NCBI GenBank assembly: GCA_958295665.1
Contig: OY282560.1
Location: 86,652,311-86,716,310 of the forward strand
Source: Tipula vernalis
Lineage: Eukaryota > Arthropoda > Insecta > Diptera > Tipulidae
DNA: 64,000 bases
Reading direction: 5' to 3'
This document shows, one piece after another, positions 43,808 through 55,638 of the stretch. The notes beneath the pieces are model-generated. The model made no database searches, was not told where the DNA came from, and worked only from the letters and a program-made list of their open reading frames with translations. The position numbers were made by a program, and so were the translations under genes. How positions within the stretch are numbered: the stretch's first letter is position 1; every line of letters begins with the position of its first letter.

Positions 43808-45535
43808 TGTCAAATTCTTTTCGCCAAAAAACATCAAAAAAAATTGATGTACATCGAAAATCATGTTCTTTCGTCAAAAAACATCAATGTTTTTTCGATA
43901 TACATCAATTTTACGAAATGTATATTTTTTCATAAATCAACTACAACAATAAATTAGAAACGTCAATTTTTAGTTGTCAATGTTGTCAATTAGAGTTTTT
44001 GTGCCTTGATTTTATTTGATTCGATTAAAATAATTAAGCACAACAATTAAAAGGATAAGAAATCGAGACGGAAAAAAAACTGTTAATAATTAAAATAATT
44101 AAACACAACAAACAAACAAAAGGATAATAAAAATCGAGACGCAAAAAACTGTTTATATTGAAAATTTTATTTAAACGATTAAAATAATTAAACAACAATT
44201 AAAATGATTTAAAATCAAGACACAAAACACTCGTATATTCACAACTTTGACAAATACAAAATGAAGTTTCTATTTTTGTTGTTGTTAGTAACGTCAAAAA
44301 ACAACATCATTTTGTTTCTTTCGCACCACAAAATTTACATTGATTTGAAAAAACGAAAAGAATTCGACATAATTTTTTATCCAGAAAGAAGTAAAATGTA
44401 AACGTCAAAATTAATATAAACAAAACGACACCATTTTCATAAAACATTTGTGTAAACATATGTGATTTTCCTGTTGCAACAAAAAACAGATTCGGAGACG
44501 AATCCGAGTTGAAAAATGACAATTTTTTGACGTTTTAACTGGAACAGCCAAAAATCCGGATTCTGCGATTTTTTGTTTTTTATATGGTTGTGTGAATATA
44601 CGTATTAATTGTCAAATTCTATTTTTATAATTAGATTATTAATATTGATGAATTTTTCCTTAAATTAATAAATAATTTATTGTAATCATGTAATTTGTTG
44701 TATTTTCTTAATTATTTTACTGTTTTTTAAATATATTTTTCCGCATATTTATTTTGATGTTTATATGACAATTCGATGACATTTAAATGTAATCGTGTTA
44801 GTAAGCGCTCCGAAAAATTTTACCGAGCGATAAATGACAGCTGCTGTCACTTGAGTTTCGCTCCGAATCTGTTTTTTGTCGCAACAGGAAAACGACAATA
44901 ATAAAAGCTAGAATAATAAAATTAAATAAAAATCTATTAACTTATGTCGAATTCTTTTCGTTTTTTCAAATCAATGTAAATTTTGTGGTGCGAAAAGTAC
45001 ACGAAACCAAATTGATGTTTTTTTTGACGTTACTAACAACAACAAAAATAGAAACTTCATTTTGTATTTGTCAAAGTTGTGAATATATGAGTTTTTTGTG
45101 TCTTGATTTTAAATCATTTTAATTGTTGTTTAATTATTTTAATCGTTTAAATAAAATTTTCAATATAAAAAGTTTTTTCCGTCTCGATTTTTATTATCCT
45201 TTTGTTTGTTTGTTGTGTTTAATTATTTTAATCGTATGAAATAAAGTTTTCAATATAAACAGTTTTTTTCCGTCTCGATTTCTTATCCTTTTAAATTGTT
45301 GTGCTTAATTATTTTAATCGAATTAAATAAAATCAAGACACAAAAACTCTAATTGACAACTTTGACAACTAAAACTTGACGTTTCTAATTTGTTGTTGTA
45401 GTTGATTTATGAAAAAATATACATTTCGTAAAATTGATGTACATCGAAAAAACATTGATGTTTTTTGGCAAATCGAATATGGTTTTCGATGTACATCAAT
45501 TTTTTTTGATGTTTTTTGGCGAAAAGAATTTAACA
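43808..45535. mobile_element. Foldback-like transposon with about 0.7-kb inverted arms
   Basis: Left arm about 43808-44497 and right arm about 44870-45535 are inverted copies, with outer tips TGTYAAATTCTTTTCGCCAAAAAACATC on each side. The innermost matched block is TTTTCCTGTTGCRACAAAAAACAGATTCGGAG (44469-44500 against 44868-44899). Each arm carries three tandem units of roughly 65-90 bp built on AATTAAAATAATTAA...AAAAGGATAA...ATCGAGAC. Indels between arms show that they diverge. No transposase ORF exists in the arms or the central part. Tandem-repeat arms resemble Drosophila FB and Galileo elements; the family is not recognised. Confidence 0.8.
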
Positions 45536-45896
45536 ATACAGTGCCAACTGTCAACATATAAGAGCCGTTATGTTACGAATATCTAAAGACGTATAAAACG
45601 AATTTGTGAATAAATTCTTATTTTTATTTTTTTGATTTTGTACCGTTATTAAGCGTGACAGCCGGCGGAACACGTGACACGCAGACAAAAGTGTTTCACT
45701 CGTTACATCTAATCGTGCACCACCGGCAATCGAGTGAGTGCTGCCGGCGATGCACATGGCACTTAAGATGTTAATTTTTATTTGGTATTTTTTAATTATA
45801 GTAAGCAAATACAATAAGTAAAATTCAAAATGTAAAAAAATGTGTATTTAAAGTTAGTCTCTCCTGCCAAGTGTATTATTGCGAAAATACAGAAAA
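45536..45896 (+). promoter_or_regulatory. FUT8 upstream region
   Basis: Between the foldback element and the FUT8 start. A GC-richer patch (45661-45755) contains CACGTG (45671-45676) and repeated GCCGGCG/CACCGGC words. Promoter role is inferred from position. Confidence 0.4.
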
Positions 45897-47750
45897 ATGT
45901 CATTTGTACGGCAATGCCTTGGGTTAAGTATTTGGATTAGAATTCTAATCCTATTCGCATTTGTTTGGAGTTTTATTGCATTTCTATTTGTTACAAAATT
46001 AAATAATAATGAAATTGAAAATACTTATAAAACTTATAAACGTGTCAATCAAGCAATGCTCTTGCTCGAACAAATCAAACAGAAACACGAGGAATTAAAA
46101 ATTCTGATCGATGAGTATTTAAGGTGAGTTATAATGTTGTATGCGAGTTGTGTGAGGCACCACTTTTATCGGTATAATAAACAATTTTTTTAATTTTTAC
46201 TAATTGCAGCGATAAATCTTATCATTCGGAAGATAAAAAAAAATTATTGGAACAAATAAGTGGTACCATATCGAATGATGAACCAACGTTAGAATATCAA
46301 AAATTATTGAGACGAATTCGAATTAATACGGATGAGCTATGGAATTTAATTAGCAGCGAAATAAGCAATCTAAAAAAGAAAATTCCGGCCGATACCCCAG
46401 TCGAAGTAGAACGTAGCTTGGATAATTTAATTGAGTTGGGACTAGAGAATAAGCACTCCATAATAAAAGATTTGAGCGATTTACAAAAGAATGATAATTA
46501 CGAAAAGTGGCGATATCAGGAAGCTGAAGAACTTTCGAGCCTGGTACAAAAACGGCTTTACTATTTACAAAATCCAGAAGACTGTAGCACGGCACGCAAA
46601 CTATTATGTCGGCTTAATAAGGATTGCGGTTATGGATGCCAACTACATCATCTTGTGTACTGCTTTATAATGGCGTACGCAACTGAACGGACATTAATTT
46701 TAAAATCGAAAGGTTGGCGTTATCATAAGAATGGTTGGGAAGAAGTATTTAAACCTGTATCGGACACGTGTACCGATACATATGGGGCATCACATTTTAA
46801 TTGGTCTAGCCGCTCGAATAGCCAAGTATTAGTGTTACCTATAGTTGATTTGTTGAATCCACGCCCACCATTTTTACCGCTCGCTATTCCTGCTGATTTG
46901 GCACCTCGACTGATTAAGTTACATGGTGATCCAATTGTATGGTGGGTAGGACAATTTTTAAAATATTTATTAAAACCTCAGCCTAATACGCAGGCCATAC
47001 TAGATGCCAGTATACAAAAAATGGGATTCAAAAAACCAATTGTTGGGTAAATACTTGCGATTACGTCACATTAATTAACATAATTTATTTTTTTATTTTA
47101 ATTTTAGGGTTCATGTACGACGAACTGATAAAGTTGGCACAGAAGCTGAATTTCACAATATTGATGAATACATGATCGCTGTTGAAGAGTATTATAAACA
47201 GCGAGAAATGACCGAACCAGTTGCAAAAAGGCGAGTATTTTTAGCGTCTGATGATCCCAAGGTTATTGAAGAGGCACGCACTAAAAATCCTGACTATGAG
47301 ATAATAGGTGATCAAATAACTGCCCAAGTGGCAGCGGTATCTACACGTTACACAGATTCCTCTTTAAATGGAGTCATATTGGACATACATTTACTGTCGA
47401 TGTCCGATTATCTAGTCTGTACGTTTAGTTCACAGGTTTGCCGCATTGCATATGAAATAATGCAAGCAAACTATCCAGACGCATCGGATCGTTTTCGATC
47501 GTTGGACGATATCTACTATTATGGTGGACAAAATTCTCACAATCGGGAAGTTTTTCTACCACATACGGCCAAAAATCTTGATGAACTGCAATTAAAGGTG
47601 GGTGATTTAGTTGGCGTTGCTGGTAATCACTGGAATGGTTATTCAAAAGGGAAAAATGTTCGAACAAATCAAGTTGGCTTATTCCCATCGTTTAAAGTTA
47701 ATGACAAATTAGAAGTTGCCGATTTTCCTACGTATCCGAATGTAAAGTGA
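45897..47750 (+). CDS. FUT8: Alpha-1,6-fucosyltransferase (core N-glycan fucosylation), three exons
   Basis: Golgi type II membrane enzyme that adds alpha-1,6 fucose from GDP-fucose to the innermost GlcNAc of N-glycans (Drosophila FucT6, human FUT8). Exons 45897-46123, 46210-47046 and 47108-47750 give 1707 nt and 568 aa, near the human 575. Introns of 86 and 61 bp use GTGAGT and GTAAAT donors. A short cytosolic tail and TM segment (about 12-33), then a coiled coil stem. The GT23 core starts in exon 2 (CQLHHLVYCFIMAYATERTLIL, LLNPRPPFLPLAIP). The key HVRRTDKVGTEAEFH motif crosses the second junction (Arg359 and Arg360). SDYLVCTFSSQVCRIAYE follows. The C-terminus is the usual SH3 domain (LQLKVGDLVGVAGNHWNGYS, GLFPSFKV). 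The ATG at 45897 was chosen because the open frame upstream has only a TTG. Confidence 0.94.
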
Positions 47751-47825
47751 GCTCCTCTAAGCATACTGTAATTCCAACAAATCTATTTTTTCTTGCAATA
47801 CACACAACACAATTTTAATAAATAA

Positions 47826-48620
47826 TTTGAATCATTATTCTAATTTTGAATTTCTAATTGAAGATGCTCTGGAAAATAAAATAATATGCTCAAGAACCTT
47901 CTTGGACGTAACTCAAGCCTTCGACAAAGTATGGCACCGAGGCCTGAAATATAAACTAGACACAGATCTGCCGAAGCAGTTTTACCTGATTTTAAAGTCA
48001 TATCTAGCTGATCGACACTTTCGTGAAAAACATGGAGGAATATCGCACTTCCACAAGGAAGTGTTCTGGGGCCAATACTCTGCTTACTTTATACGCGTGA
48101 CTTACCAAGCACTAAAGGAACTAGTATTGCAACATTTGCGGGTGATACTGCAGTCTTGGCAATTGGAGACAATATAGAGGAGTAAATCACTAAATTACAA
48201 AATGAAATTCTACATGGAAACACGGCAAATTACTTAGGAATGTGGAGAGAGCATGAAGGAAGGAACTCTGAGCTAACATTACATAATAAACTGCTATTAT
48301 ATCGGCAGATTTTCAAACCTGTTTGGACGTATGGTATACAGCTATGGGGCTATACTAAGAAAACTAACGTAAAAGTAATCAAAATTTTCAAAATAAAGTC
48401 TTGCATAGTATATATGGTCAACACACCATAGTACATAATGAATGATATCCTTCATAAGGCTCTAAAAATGGAATTCGTCAGTGAAGAAATTAAGAAATAT
48501 GCGAGGAAACACGTACGGTGCCTTAGTCAACATGAAAATGCGGATTTGCGTTGTCGAGTAAAACGGCTTCGACGAACGAAGCCCTTAGAACTAGGGCAGC
48601 TAAATTAATAAAGTAATCAA
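47826..48620 (+). pseudogene. Jockey-clade LINE reverse transcriptase C-terminal relic
   Basis: Fragments follow the end of a jockey RT: FLDVTQAFDKVWHRGLKYKL, FYLILKSYLADRHFR, then a broken active-site region (TFAGDTAVLAIGD in frame about 48130-48175; ADDTA is usual), ELTLHNKLLLYRQIFKPVWTYGIQLWG (48262-48345), NTPxYIMNDILHKALKMEFV, and CRVKRLRRTKPLELG. An A-rich 3' end with AATAAAAATAAAAATAAA lies near 48738. 5' truncated and dead. It starts 75 bp after the FUT8 stop. Confidence 0.8.
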
Positions 48621-49574
48621 CTTGGAGCTAACCAATGGGTTATACTCGTCAAACAGTTAACAACATTTAATATAGAGAAATTACTAGATGAATGACGACA
48701 ACAGAACATGTACGTGTCTTCAGTTGTAATATTTGCTAAATAAAAATAAAAATAAATTCTAGGAGTAAGTTGTTTAGTAAGTTTTGTTAGTACCTAATAT
48801 ACGTAAAATATTATCAGATATGACGTCACAACACCTATTAAATTTAAGTGATCAATTCTTTTTAAAACACAAAAATAGGGTATAATTAGTAAAAAAATAT
48901 AAGTACAAATTACATTTGAAAATAAAGAAACTAAAATTTTATTTAATAAAATGGCCGTTCTCATTTTAACAAACATTTACGAAATTCTTTTGTACTTAAT
49001 TGCCTAAATTTGTAGATCTGCAGTATCGACCATTGTCATACAGGGAATCCCCCTATTAACGTACTCGGTTTACAATGTACACCCTCAATAAAGAACCATT
49101 TCTTTGTGCCTTGTTCAAAAACAAACTAATTTGTATTATATTGTTGACGACCTTTACTTCAAAAAAATAATTTTGATTAATAATTTAACACACCAAGCGT
49201 CGGCGGCTGGCTTTTGGGTTTCGCCGCGACGGGTGAAATTTCATTCGATACATTTTCTAAAAATTGTAATTTTTCTATTAAAAATATAATTACAAACTTT
49301 ATTGAAATATCAAATCAATTTATTATTTTCGAAAGAATATGTAATGTCAAATTGTCAATCCAGATCAATTTTTTTTTCCAAAGAATTCGACATTAAAGTT
49401 GTTACTGAAGTTAAATTCTTTCGATTTCCAAACAAAAAAATCGATTTTTTTATTTGCCAAAGAATATAAAAAAAAAATTGATCCATTTGTAGTTGTATTG
49501 GTGAAAAAAATCAAAACAAATAAAAATTAAATAATAAATAACAAATTAAATACATACACGATTAAATAAGGGCG
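48621..49574. other. No gene; a loose hairpin near 49360-49485
   Basis: Around 49360-49485 GATCAATTTTTTTTTCCAAAGAAT faces AAAGAATATAAAAAAAAAATTGATC as imperfect inverted partners. Otherwise AT-rich DNA without supported genes. Confidence 0.4.
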
Positions 49575-50555
49575 TTATTTTACTTTACGTATACATCGAG
49601 AAGATCAGGTAAGAAGTATATATTTTGAAAATATTTGAATGAAGGATTGTGCATCTATAATTTTTAGAAGGTACAAACCAAATTTTCCGAAAAAATAAAT
49701 CTCATTTTCTGCGATAATTTTACTTTTCAAACATTTCTTATACTAGCAAAGATTAATATTTTCCAGATTTTTATTAATAATAATTGCTTCGTCAACCTTG
49801 CAGATACAGATCAAAGAGTTTTTTCGCCTAATGTCGCTTTTTCTAATAGTACCTACCACAAATGTTAAAATAGCCACTTTTGTAAATATAACAATTTGTT
49901 AATGTAATTGTAATTCGTTTTATACCTTAGAGGATGGGGGCTAAAAAATTGGAAAAAGTGAAAATTTTCCCGGAAAATAAGGTAATTTTCTAGAGAATTT
50001 TGGCTTCCCCCTTCTAAAAACTATAGACGCACAATCCAGCGATGGGTAAAACACTAAAACTCTAAAAAATCTGATTTTTTGACAATTTTCTCAAAAATAG
50101 GTCAAATACATTAAATTATGGTTAAAAATTGTCGAAAAGTGTCAGAAACTGTCAAAACGGGACAAAAATTGTCGAACAGTGTCAAAAAGTACCGGAAAAT
50201 TTTAAAATCTGTGCGTGTGATATTAGGAAAAAGAGGAAACAAAATATTCTTATTGTTTCGTCAACAAGTTTTTGAAATATACTGGTAAATTTTGAAAATG
50301 TTCAAACTATTGAAATAGTTCTGAACGTAGCAGATGAAGCTAAAATTTTACATTTTTCTGTTGTTTTTAGCTGTCAAAAATTGTCGAAAACACAGGTTTT
50401 GAAAGTCTGCCAAGAACTCGTGTCAAAAAGTATCGAAAACTGCGTCATAAATACTAGTTTTCGACACTACCCATCTCTCGCACAATCCTACATTCAAAAA
50501 TTTTCAAAATATTTACTCCTTACCTGATTTTCTCGATGTATACGTAAAGTAAACT
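49575..50555. repeat. Inverted-repeat structure with nested arms and degenerate internal repeats
   Basis: Outer arms of about 75-80 bp: TACTTTACGTATACATCGAGAAGATCAGGTAAG at about 49578 matches the complement of 50550-50475 with mismatches. A nested pair is GGATTGTGCATCTATAATTTTTAGAAGG (about 49646) against 50009-50037. Between 50060 and 50460 are degenerate direct copies of AATTGTCGAAAAGTGTCRRAAACTG. No ORF. It may be another foldback-type or non-autonomous DNA transposon. Confidence 0.6.
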
Positions 50556-51233
50556 TTAGCCTAAATAAGTAAATATTAAACAGATTTTTATTTAATTTTA
50601 TTATTTTAGCTTTTATTACTAGAAAACACAACTACTCGCATCAAAATATAATCACAAATGTTCTATGAAAATGGATTCGTTTTGTTTATATGGATTGTCT
50701 ACGTTTACATTTCTAAGTTAAGTCTACCAAAGCCAACAAAAATGTTTATACAAGCCATACAGTACAAACACTAGATGTAAAGAACTAAGAAGTACCCTAT
50801 AAGGTGTAGTATTAGTACAGTGTACAAAATAAATCAGAAAGTATTCACCTTTAAAGCGCCACTAGAAGCGCCACCGTCGAAAGGGCCAATGGACGTGGAA
50901 AATTATATATATGTATATGTCAAATAGCATAGACAATTGGTGTAAGGTGAGTTTTATTTTTAAATTATTATTAATTCACAATAATTTATTTCCCTATAAA
51001 ATATATGCTTACATTATTTTTACTAACTTAATTAAGAATTAATTACAAAAATGTCTTTATATTCTAGAACCTCTTATAAATACATAGGCAAGTTTTATCC
51101 TCCTTGGCCATATTCCAGAACTTCATCTAAAAATCATTTGGGGATCCCATTTCCGTCATAAATGTCGAATTTCATCATAAACGGTTAATAAATAACCGAG
51201 TTCCTTCCTAATTGGCCATATTTCTAACAATCT
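50556..51233. other. No gene seen
   Basis: AT-rich DNA before the copia 3' LTR. A short TATATATATGTATATG tract lies near 50905. Confidence 0.35.
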
Positions 51234-51419
51234 TGATGGAATCTGAATACAAACAAGTATTTTAGTTAATTATAATTCGGATGATTCAGGATTATTATTT
51301 TATTTTATACAAAAGTTTTTACATGTGTTGTACATGTAGAAAGTAAGGTTACCGAGAGAATGATAACTAAACAATACAATAGAATGATATGTAGTAATAT
51401 GGAAATTACACTTCTAACA
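51234..51419 (-). repeat. Copia 3' LTR
   Basis: Shares nearly all of its sequence with the 5' LTR at 55413-55638 (GAATACAAACAAGTATTTTA, ATTATTATTTTATTTTATAC) and lacks that copy's duplicated unit and ACAAT insertion. Confidence 0.85.
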
Positions 51420-51517
51420 CTCCTCCTTAATTTACATTCTATATATTAAATTATATTTTTAAATCCACTTTCTAATAAGTCTCCTCCTCAACCAATACGA
51501 TAGGCGATAATATACTT

Positions 51518-53165
51518 TTAGTTCAAATTGAATTTGAACTTTAGCTCAAGAAATTTAGCTTTTTGTAATGGTTTCGTTAAAATATCAGCAGTATTCTCAC
51601 CTGACGGGCAGAATACAATCTTCAAAATTCCCTTTTCAATGTTGTCCTTGATATGATGCGATTTTATGTCAATGTATTTTGTGCGAATATTGTACTTTTC
51701 ATCGTGAACTATTTGAATGCAACTTTGATTATCCTCGTTTATGGTTGTTGATCCGCTTAGTGGAATAGAGAAATCCCTTAGAATGTTGCGTAGCCACATG
51801 CATTGCTTTGAAGCCTCAGCAAGAGCGATGAAATCGGCTTCTGTTGATGATTGAGCAATGCAAGTTTGCTTTTTACATGCCTAGCTAATTGGACCACCAA
51901 AAAAGAAAACAAAACCAAAGTTCGATCTGCGTGTTTGCCTATCTTCGCCCCAGTCAGCATCAGAAAACCCAACAAGTTGTGTTTCTTGGGGAAAACCAAG
52001 TTTCAATTTATTCGACGCGGTACCCTTGAGATATCGGATGATTCTCTTCTGTTCGAGCCAGTCTCGCTGCCTTGGCTGGGCAACACGTTGAGTCAATATT
52101 GTTACGGATGCTGATATATCCGGACGTGTGTTAATGGCGACATAGAGAAGACATCCGATTACTTTCCGATACCGTACAACGCCCAAATTGTTGATCACAA
52201 AATGCTTTTTGAGTTCTGCTTCTATATGTTCGAGGAATGTTTGAGAATCTGATGTCATCAAGATGTCGTCAACTAAATGACCGTATATAACAAACGATCC
52301 TGATTTTTGTATGTGTATAGACAAGCGTCGAAGCTCCTTTGTCTCATTCCCATGCTTGTCAAAATCTGATGGAGTTTCTGATTCCACACTCGAGCAGATT
52401 GTTTCAAACCGTAGAGGCTTTTCTTCAACAAGCACACGTGATCTTCCTTGCCTTCAGTCGCAAATCCTGGAGGTTGCTTCATATAAATAGTTTCATCCAA
52501 TTTACCATTTAGAAAAGCTGTTTTTGCATCAAGATGATAAATTGGTAAATTTCTGTGTCCTGCGATTGACAACAAGATTTTTAGTGTGGCTTTCCGAGCT
52601 ACCGGAGCGAAAACTTCGTCGTAGTCAGTTCCGAATTTTTGACTGAAGCCTTGAGCAACAAGTCGTGCTTTGTAAACATCGCCTATCTTATCGAATTTAA
52701 TTTTATAAACCCATTTAGAGCCAATTGCTGTGCGGTTGCTTGGCAGTTCGACGAGTTCCCAAGTGTCGTTTTCATGAAGCGAGGTTATTTCATTCGTCAT
52801 AGCTCCGATCCATTTATCTTTGTTCGAACTTGACATTGCTTCTTCAAATGATCTTGGTTCACCATTAAAAGCAAGGAAACCAAACTGTGTTACCATTTCA
52901 ATTTCTGTGATCAATCTTTTCGGCGGAATGGCTTTTGTCGATCGATGGGGTCGTCTCTCCTGCACTCCACTGTTTAAATTTGCTTGTTTGTCAGATTGAT
53001 GTGGCATCATTTCACACGTACCTTCATTGTTGTCAATGCCATCATCGATTAGCTCGGCTTCGGAAACTTCAGGTGCATCACTCAACGGAACAATCGGAAT
53101 TTCGACATCAGCGTATGAAACTTCCCCGCACTTATTTGTGGAATTTTTGATGTTTGTTTGAACTT
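51518..53165 (-). pseudogene. Copia pol, RT and RNase H part
   Basis: RT at about 52960-52270: KWIGAMTNEITSLHENDTWELV, GSKWVYKIKFDKIG, VYKARLVAQGFSQKFGTDYDEVFAPV, HLDAKTAFLNGKLDETIYM, CLLKKSLYGLKQSARVW. A frameshift near 52300 precedes YGHLVDDILMTSDS, then RNase H regions (GCLLYVAINTRPDI, LVGFSDADWGED, and TKYIDIKSHHIKD at about 51690). The usual YVDD appears as LVDD. Two or more frameshifts make it non-functional. Confidence 0.85.
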
Positions 53166-53222
53166 AGTGTCGTCGCAAAATTTAACGTCTCTTGAAATGA
53201 CTATTTTATTTTTGCTCATGAT

Positions 53223-53348
53223 TGTTATGTATTAAAATGTTAATTACTAATGTTTGGTTTATTGGGAAACATAAAGATAGAATTATGTGAATGACAATAT
53301 ATATTGTTGATGGGAGTCGAGTGGATGAGGTAAAAGCGAATGGACGCA
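53223..53348 (+). repeat. 126-bp gypsy-D-type LTR inside copia pol
   Basis: Same length and borders (TGTTATG...GGACGCA) as 42791-42916, about four differences. It separates copia integrase end from the VISRDVKF block (about 53195). No matching 4-6 bp target duplication is visible (ATGAT before, TGGTA after), and about 40 bp on its right side (53349-53388) do not read as copia. It may be a solo LTR. Confidence 0.7.
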
Positions 53349-55306
53349 TGGTAAACAAGGATAATAGAAATAAACAGAATCTGCCTCTTCCGCCTTCGGA
53401 TCCAATTTTCTTCGATTGACATCCTGAATGCGAACGAAACATTTTGCTCCAAATCGTTGCAGGTTTGTGTAGTTCGGCTTTCTACCGTGCCAATATTGAA
53501 ATGGGGTACGATCAGTACCTTTACAGGATAAAAGGTTTTGCAAAGAATTTGCAGTAGTAATTGCTTCGCCCCAAAATTTGTTGGGAAGGTCAGCATCAAA
53601 CAGAAGACATCTTGCCATCTCCACCAGCGATCTGTTTTTCCTCTCGGCGACACCGTTTTGCGGTGGCTTGAGAAATTGCTGAAATTCATTCAACAAATAT
53701 TCGCCACCGCCATCGGTTCTGAGCACTTTCAATTTTTTATTAAACCGGTTTCGCGTCATTTCGAAGTATTGTTTGAAAGCATCGAAAGTTTCTGATTTTT
53801 GTGACAGCAAATAAATTGTTGTGAAGCGGCTAAAATCATCGATGAATGTTAGAACTTACTTCTTTCCGCCTGGGGTTTGGTTTTGCATCGGCCCAATTAA
53901 ATCATTATGCACGAGATCGAGAATTTCTGTAGCTCTATTGGTCGCCTCCCTTGGAAATGGTAGGCGGGACATTTTGCCCTTCACACACACACATCGCAAT
54001 CAGTGCTACATGTGGAACTACATTTTTGTATTTTTATACCGTCGACGAGCTGATTATTTGGCAAATTTTTGATCAAATTCATGTCGCGATGGCCGAGAAC
54101 CCGATGCCAATCATGAATACACATATTGATTTTATTCTGAATAAAATGAATTGATTGTTTTTCACTTAACTTATATAAGCCGTCGATGACGTTGCCGAAT
54201 GCGAGTTGATCACCGCTTGCTAATAAAATTTCACATTCATTTTCGGTAAACTTAACATGCAAACCTTTTTGTGCCAAACGCTTCACCGAAATGAGATTAC
54301 CACCAATCGATGAAACGTATAAAACATCACAAAGGGTTACATTTGTGGCAACACCAGCCTCATTAATAAACTGAGTATTCACTTGTCCGCGACCCGATGA
54401 CATAATCTCATTTCCGTTCGCCACAGAGACTTTTTCGTGATGATTTAAGTCCAATTCGGAAAATAACTTCGCGTCACAACAAATATGGCACGTAGCACCT
54501 GAGTCTAAAATCCAACCAGTAATTTTTCCGATGACAAGCAACATGTTATTATTAAATTGACCGATCATGTTAGCATTATTTGTACTTTTATTGCATTCTT
54601 TGTTCTTTAACCACTTCGCGAACTTGCGGCAATTTTTCTTCTCATGACCAAATTTTTTGCAAAACGCACACTTGAGACCTTTGCGAATATGCTGATTGTT
54701 GTTTGATTTATCGGAAGACACTTGCAGCGCGGCTGTCGCGGTCCCGCCATCTCTCTCAATGCATCGTCGGTATTCTTCAACGATTTTCGATCGAACGAAA
54801 GAAGAGGTTAGTTCGTCCTCTTTTCGGGCTTCGAGTACGGTAATAAGGCTATCATAGCTAGTTGGTAGCGATCTCAATAATGTTGCGGACATCAAAAACA
54901 CGATTTTTATGTCATTGTCTAGAGACAAGAGTTCTTGGAAAAGTTCAGTTACTTTCTGAACATGCTCCTCGATATTGGCGCTCTCATCGCCTCGTTGCTT
55001 CATTATTGTTCAGAGAATGCGTACACGGCTACCAGCAGAATCCTTTCCGTGAAAATCTTTCAGCACATTCCATGCCGATTTGGCATTTTTGCATGCACGC
55101 ACGTGTTGCAACTGGCTGTCATCAATTGTGAGAACAATTGTAGAAAATGCCTTTTCATCTGCTTTCTTCCATAATGGGGTAACAGGAGATGGTTCTTCCT
55201 CAATGATTGCTGTCCATACGTCTTTTTCCTTTAATAGGAACTTCCAATTAAAATAATTGTCACCATTCAATTTTGGAATGATATACTTGTCCGTAGAGGC
55301 AGCCAT
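53349..55306 (-). pseudogene. Copia gag, protease and integrase part
   Basis: Gag starts at ATG 55306 (MAASTDKYIIPKLNGDNYFNWK), with a frameshift at about 55010. The knuckle CAFCKKFGHEKKNC is at about 54670, the protease WILDSGATCHIC at about 54510. The integrase HHCC region (HDWHRVLGHRDMNLI, CSSTCSTDCDVC) is at 54120-53990. In another frame DLVHNDLIGPM leads to GGKK, a stop at 53863, and VLTFIDDFSRFTTIYLLS. The core continues at 53810-53400 (LKVLRTDGGGEYL, NGVAERKNRSLVEMARCLL), with a small deletion between FLK and PQNG. Confidence 0.85.
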
Positions 55307-55398
55307 GATTTTAATTTGCGGATTTTTATTTTTATTTTGTCTCACAAAAAAAAAAATTTCACTAAAACTACAATTCAACTTTTAATCACAAGCGATCC

Positions 55399-55412
55399 CT
55401 GGGCCCATAACC
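55399..55412 (-). promoter_or_regulatory. Copia primer-binding site, internal tRNA-iMet (half-tRNA) type
   Basis: Directly abutting the 5' LTR the minus strand reads GGTTATGGGCCCAG. It is complementary to CTGGGCCCATAACC of the initiator tRNA-Met anticodon arm, not to its 3' end. Drosophila copia is known to prime with a 5' half of tRNA-iMet at the same sequence. Confidence 0.85.
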
Positions 55413-55638
55413 TGATGAAATCTGAATACAAACAAGTATTTTAGGTAATTATAATTCGGATGATTCAGGATTATTATTTTATTTTATACAAAAGTTTTTA
55501 CATGTGTTGTACAATACATGTAGAAAGTAAGGTTACAAAGTGAATGATAAGTAAACAATACAATAGAATGATATATAGTAATATGGAAATTATACAATAG
55601 AATGATATGTAGTAATATGGAAATTACACTTCTAACAG
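55413..55638 (-). repeat. Copia 5' LTR with internal duplication
   Basis: Contains two tandem copies of an approximately 35-bp unit (ATAGAATGATATRTAGTAATATGGAAATTA, about 55562-55630) where the 3' LTR has one. It also has an additional ACAAT in the TGTTGTACA region. Confidence 0.8.

Larger units (their letters stand above)
51234..55638 (-). mobile_element. Ty1/copia retrotransposon, both LTRs present, coding region degraded
   Basis: LTRs at 51234-51419 (186 bp) and 55413-55638 (226 bp); in element orientation they start TGTTAGAAGTG and end in ...ATCA. The 5' LTR is longer because of an internal duplication of ATAGAATGATATRTAGTAATATGG. A purine tract AAGGAGGAG (minus strand, 51428-51420) and the primer site are in place. 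Gag-pol is on the minus strand with several breaks and a 126-bp gypsy-type LTR inside. No matching target duplication is seen at the two ends (AATCT against GACTA). Confidence 0.88.

Noticed and set aside
44307..44522. Minus-strand ORF in the foldback element
   Set aside because: Low-complexity chance frame with no transposase motif.
53538..55174. Plus-strand ORFs in the copia element
   Set aside because: Antisense frames of copia gag and integrase.
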